Shown one piece after another: positions 62,146-64,000 of a DNA stretch of 64,000 bases (position 1 is its first letter; the number at the start of each line of letters is the position of its first letter). The notes beneath the pieces are model-generated. The model was given only the letters and a program-made list of their open reading frames with translations, was not told the DNA's origin and searched no databases. A program made the position numbers and the translations under genes. Source of the stretch: Gamarada debralockiae (taxonomy: Eukaryota; Ascomycota; Leotiomycetes; Helotiales; Hyphodiscaceae); NCBI GenBank assembly GCA_002803225.1, contig NXFV01000390.1, forward strand, positions 1 to 64,000, in the 5' to 3' direction.

Positions 62146-62491
62146 TGGAAATTCATAATAAGTGGTTGATTTTTGTTGTATCTGCAGATCTTGTTGAAGT
62201 TGATGACGCGCTCATTAGCGAGCTTCCGAAATTTGCTCAGCCTTATGGTAGCCTTGTCAAACTTAGCATTCTCCCACGCCGTGAGGGGCTGTAATAGACC
62301 TCGCTCTCATCGTAGAAAATGCTAAACCCGACTCGTTCACTTGGCCTGTGAGGGAATTCACGTACATTTCCGTCCATTTGACGGATTGTAGATCAAGTGA
62401 TATCAAATATCGACGATTCAACGCCTAGCAACCTTTGCATATCAGGGGATAAAGCAGTCGGATATCGCGTCTAAAAGCGGTATGTAAAGAA
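62146..62491. other. intergenic region
   Basis: This is the upstream flank of AFG1. No gene is visible. Confidence 0.55.
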
Positions 62492-63120
62492 TTATTCAAC
62501 CTCCACACCCTGACCCCCCTCCGAACATACAACTATGCCCTTAACCTTGTGCATATATTTCTCCAGGTCTTGTAGCAATTGATCCTTCGTCTTTTGGGAA
62601 TCTGTGGCGATCTGTGCCACTGACGGTAAGTAGTTGTCCAGGGAGGCAGTAAAATCTAAATGAGGAACAGTTTCTGCAAGTGATACGGGCAGTGGCGAGG
62701 GATTCGGCGCAGGTGCAGGTGCAGTCGTAGTCACAGCCTTCTTGGAAGTAGCGATAGAGCAACCAGGTTGCAATGAATCTAGATTATAGAGGGAATCTTA
62801 CTTCTACTTCTAGTAGTTCCACTACAGTTGCCGCTATCCCTCCATACTACCAGTTGCAACACGCGCCGCCAAATATTGACTTGTAAGGTGGGAAGACACA
62901 CTTCGGAAATGGACCCCAGGGACGTTAGTTCTTGGCCGCGGCATGAGTAGCACACTTCGCGGTCAGCTTCCTCGCCACGAATGTGTACATATACGGCCTC
63001 GATATTCCGAGGACCGCCAACTCCAGTGAGTATGAGCTTCTTTGCCAGGGTCGGGGAGCGTCCTATCTCGACGAAGGAGGAGGGAGCGTTTCTCTGGAAC
63101 CGGAAAGAGCTTGGCATCAC
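62492..63120 (-). pseudogene. probable relic of a DUF3716-type cysteine-motif gene
   Basis: The minus strand opens at 63120 with MPSSFRFQRNAPSS, then HIRGEEADREVCYSCRGQ. It then switches frame to WGPFPKCVFPPYKSIFGGACCNW followed by a stop and YGG. This is the order of the DUF3716 motif (C..C..G.GPF..CV, then GACxNCHYG), a short cysteine module common in Pezizomycotina. The module is broken by a frame change and a stop. Alternatively, reading the first frame through and splicing GTAAGA..CTAG (near 62797-62770) gives an intact two-exon protein ending in SEGGQGVEVE, but that loses the cysteine pattern. I favour decay. The function of the family is unknown. Confidence 0.5.
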
Positions 63121-64000
63121 GTGGAGTGATGATTGACTTGTGAATCGTTGGAAGGCGAAAGATATAGGAGTATTCGGACGCGAGAGGCTGGTTAACCGTG
63201 ATTCGTTGAACCTGCGCTGCGGGAGCAGTAGGACGTGTATTTCGAGGATTAGCTTGTCTTACAAGAGCAACTTAAAGAAGTTGGCGAAGTGGCTACTCTA
63301 ATTTATCATCCGGCATATCGTAAACATTATGGTTCCGAGCAGGAAGCCACAGCTGATCGTAAAGTTCACGGATGGTAGCACGGGGTCAAGCACCATTGGC
63401 GGGAGAAGTTGCTGCGGAAGATATTGCTACAGTAGTAAACACAGTAGAAGTCCCACCTTGAGGAGAAGCTTGGGTTGGTTCTGCCTTTGGGGTATATAGT
63501 TGTTGTTGGCAGAGCATTTGAACTTCCTCAGAGCTCAGGAGAGACAGTGCTATCATTAGATCATGGCAATGTTCAATAAGTAGTAAAGATGCGAAAAGGT
63601 TAAATCTCTTACAAACACTGGCAACCCTGAAAGCTTCCCGTCGATATTCACTACGTCGTACGACACTTTCACTCAACACTGATGGAGCTTTCTGTCAAAC
63701 GCAACAAAGGCAAAGAAATTGCTCAGTCTACGTGATGGGACACGTTCTCAACACTGGAATCTGAAACTTTCTGATGCCGAGTGAACGCCACAATTGGAAT
63801 ATAAGAGATCAGTCGTTCCACTGGCTCTTCGGGGAATAGAGGGCCTAAGTCACTCGTTCGGATGGAAGAGATTGAACTCGAAGATATCTAGTAGAGCTCT
63901 TAGCGTTTCGAGCTCGTTCTTGTCCACCAAATTGCGTTGAACGGTTGATATTTTATGTTCTAATTTATGTAGTTGCGTCGAGGTTTTGTTTTGTGTTTAC
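63121..64000. other. right-edge region without a supported gene
   Basis: A 97-codon minus-strand frame at 63386-63679 is open but has no recognised motif. It could be an exon of the relic to its left or a chance frame. CACGTG (63118-63123) lies at the start of this stretch. Confidence 0.4.

Overview
The window is nuclear DNA of a filamentous ascomycete (Pezizomycotina). Genes are intron-rich, with short introns of about 50-110 bp, GT..AG ends and CTAAC/CTGAC-type branch points. The single-copy housekeeping genes read best against filamentous-fungal families: HulA-type Rsp5, a fungal proton channel, an AHC1-like ADA protein, a SPX-3TM protein and a DUF3716 relic. Leotiomycetes (Helotiales-like) is my best guess from this gene content, but it is inference; I could run no search.

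Layout. 1-2422 is repeat-bearing, AT-rich DNA with no gene I can support. 2423-4136 carries convergent SHB17-like (+) and EFM6-like (-) genes. 5081-8091 is a collinear but broken AXL2-like gene, followed by an exact-period 20-bp tandem repeat. 9887-15780 holds three intact plus-strand genes: PP2C phosphatase (PTC2/3), choline-phosphate cytidylyltransferase (PCT1) and complex I PSST subunit (NDUFS7). 18437-24332 holds three minus-strand genes: a GPI-anchored Ser/Thr-rich wall protein, the HECT ligase HulA/Rsp5 and a Pab2/PABPN1-like RRM protein. 25117-28087 has a voltage-gated proton channel (+) convergent with an AHC1-like protein (-). 30319-33338 has an Alba-domain protein (+), VTC1 (-) and a Tctex-1 dynein light chain (+); the last two are divergent over a shared promoter. 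34073-36275 has two convergent F-box genes. 37480-38754 is a broken iron-type alcohol dehydrogenase gene. 39114-41342 is MPP10. 41343-45857 is a 4.5-kb gene-poor stretch with a fold-back repeat. 45858-53780 has a SPX-3TM protein, a short-chain dehydrogenase, a small basic protein and a large unrecognised low-complexity protein. 55688-62145 has HEM2, mitochondrial malonyl transferase MCT1, a TRAPPC2L/Tca17 sedlin and an AFG1-type ATPase. 62492-63120 is a probable DUF3716 relic.

How the genes relate. This is ordinary euchromatin with dispersed housekeeping genes, not a gene cluster. Loose themes are mitochondrial function (NDUFS7, HEM2, MCT1, AFG1), phosphate/polyphosphate biology (VTC1, SPX-3TM protein) and ubiquitin ligation (HulA, two F-box proteins). 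The most unusual content is three genes in decay among intact neighbours, three introns needing a GC donor, and several introns that cut catalytic-motif codons. I see no evidence of a new multi-gene system. All exon joins were worked out by eye from frame continuity and family motifs.
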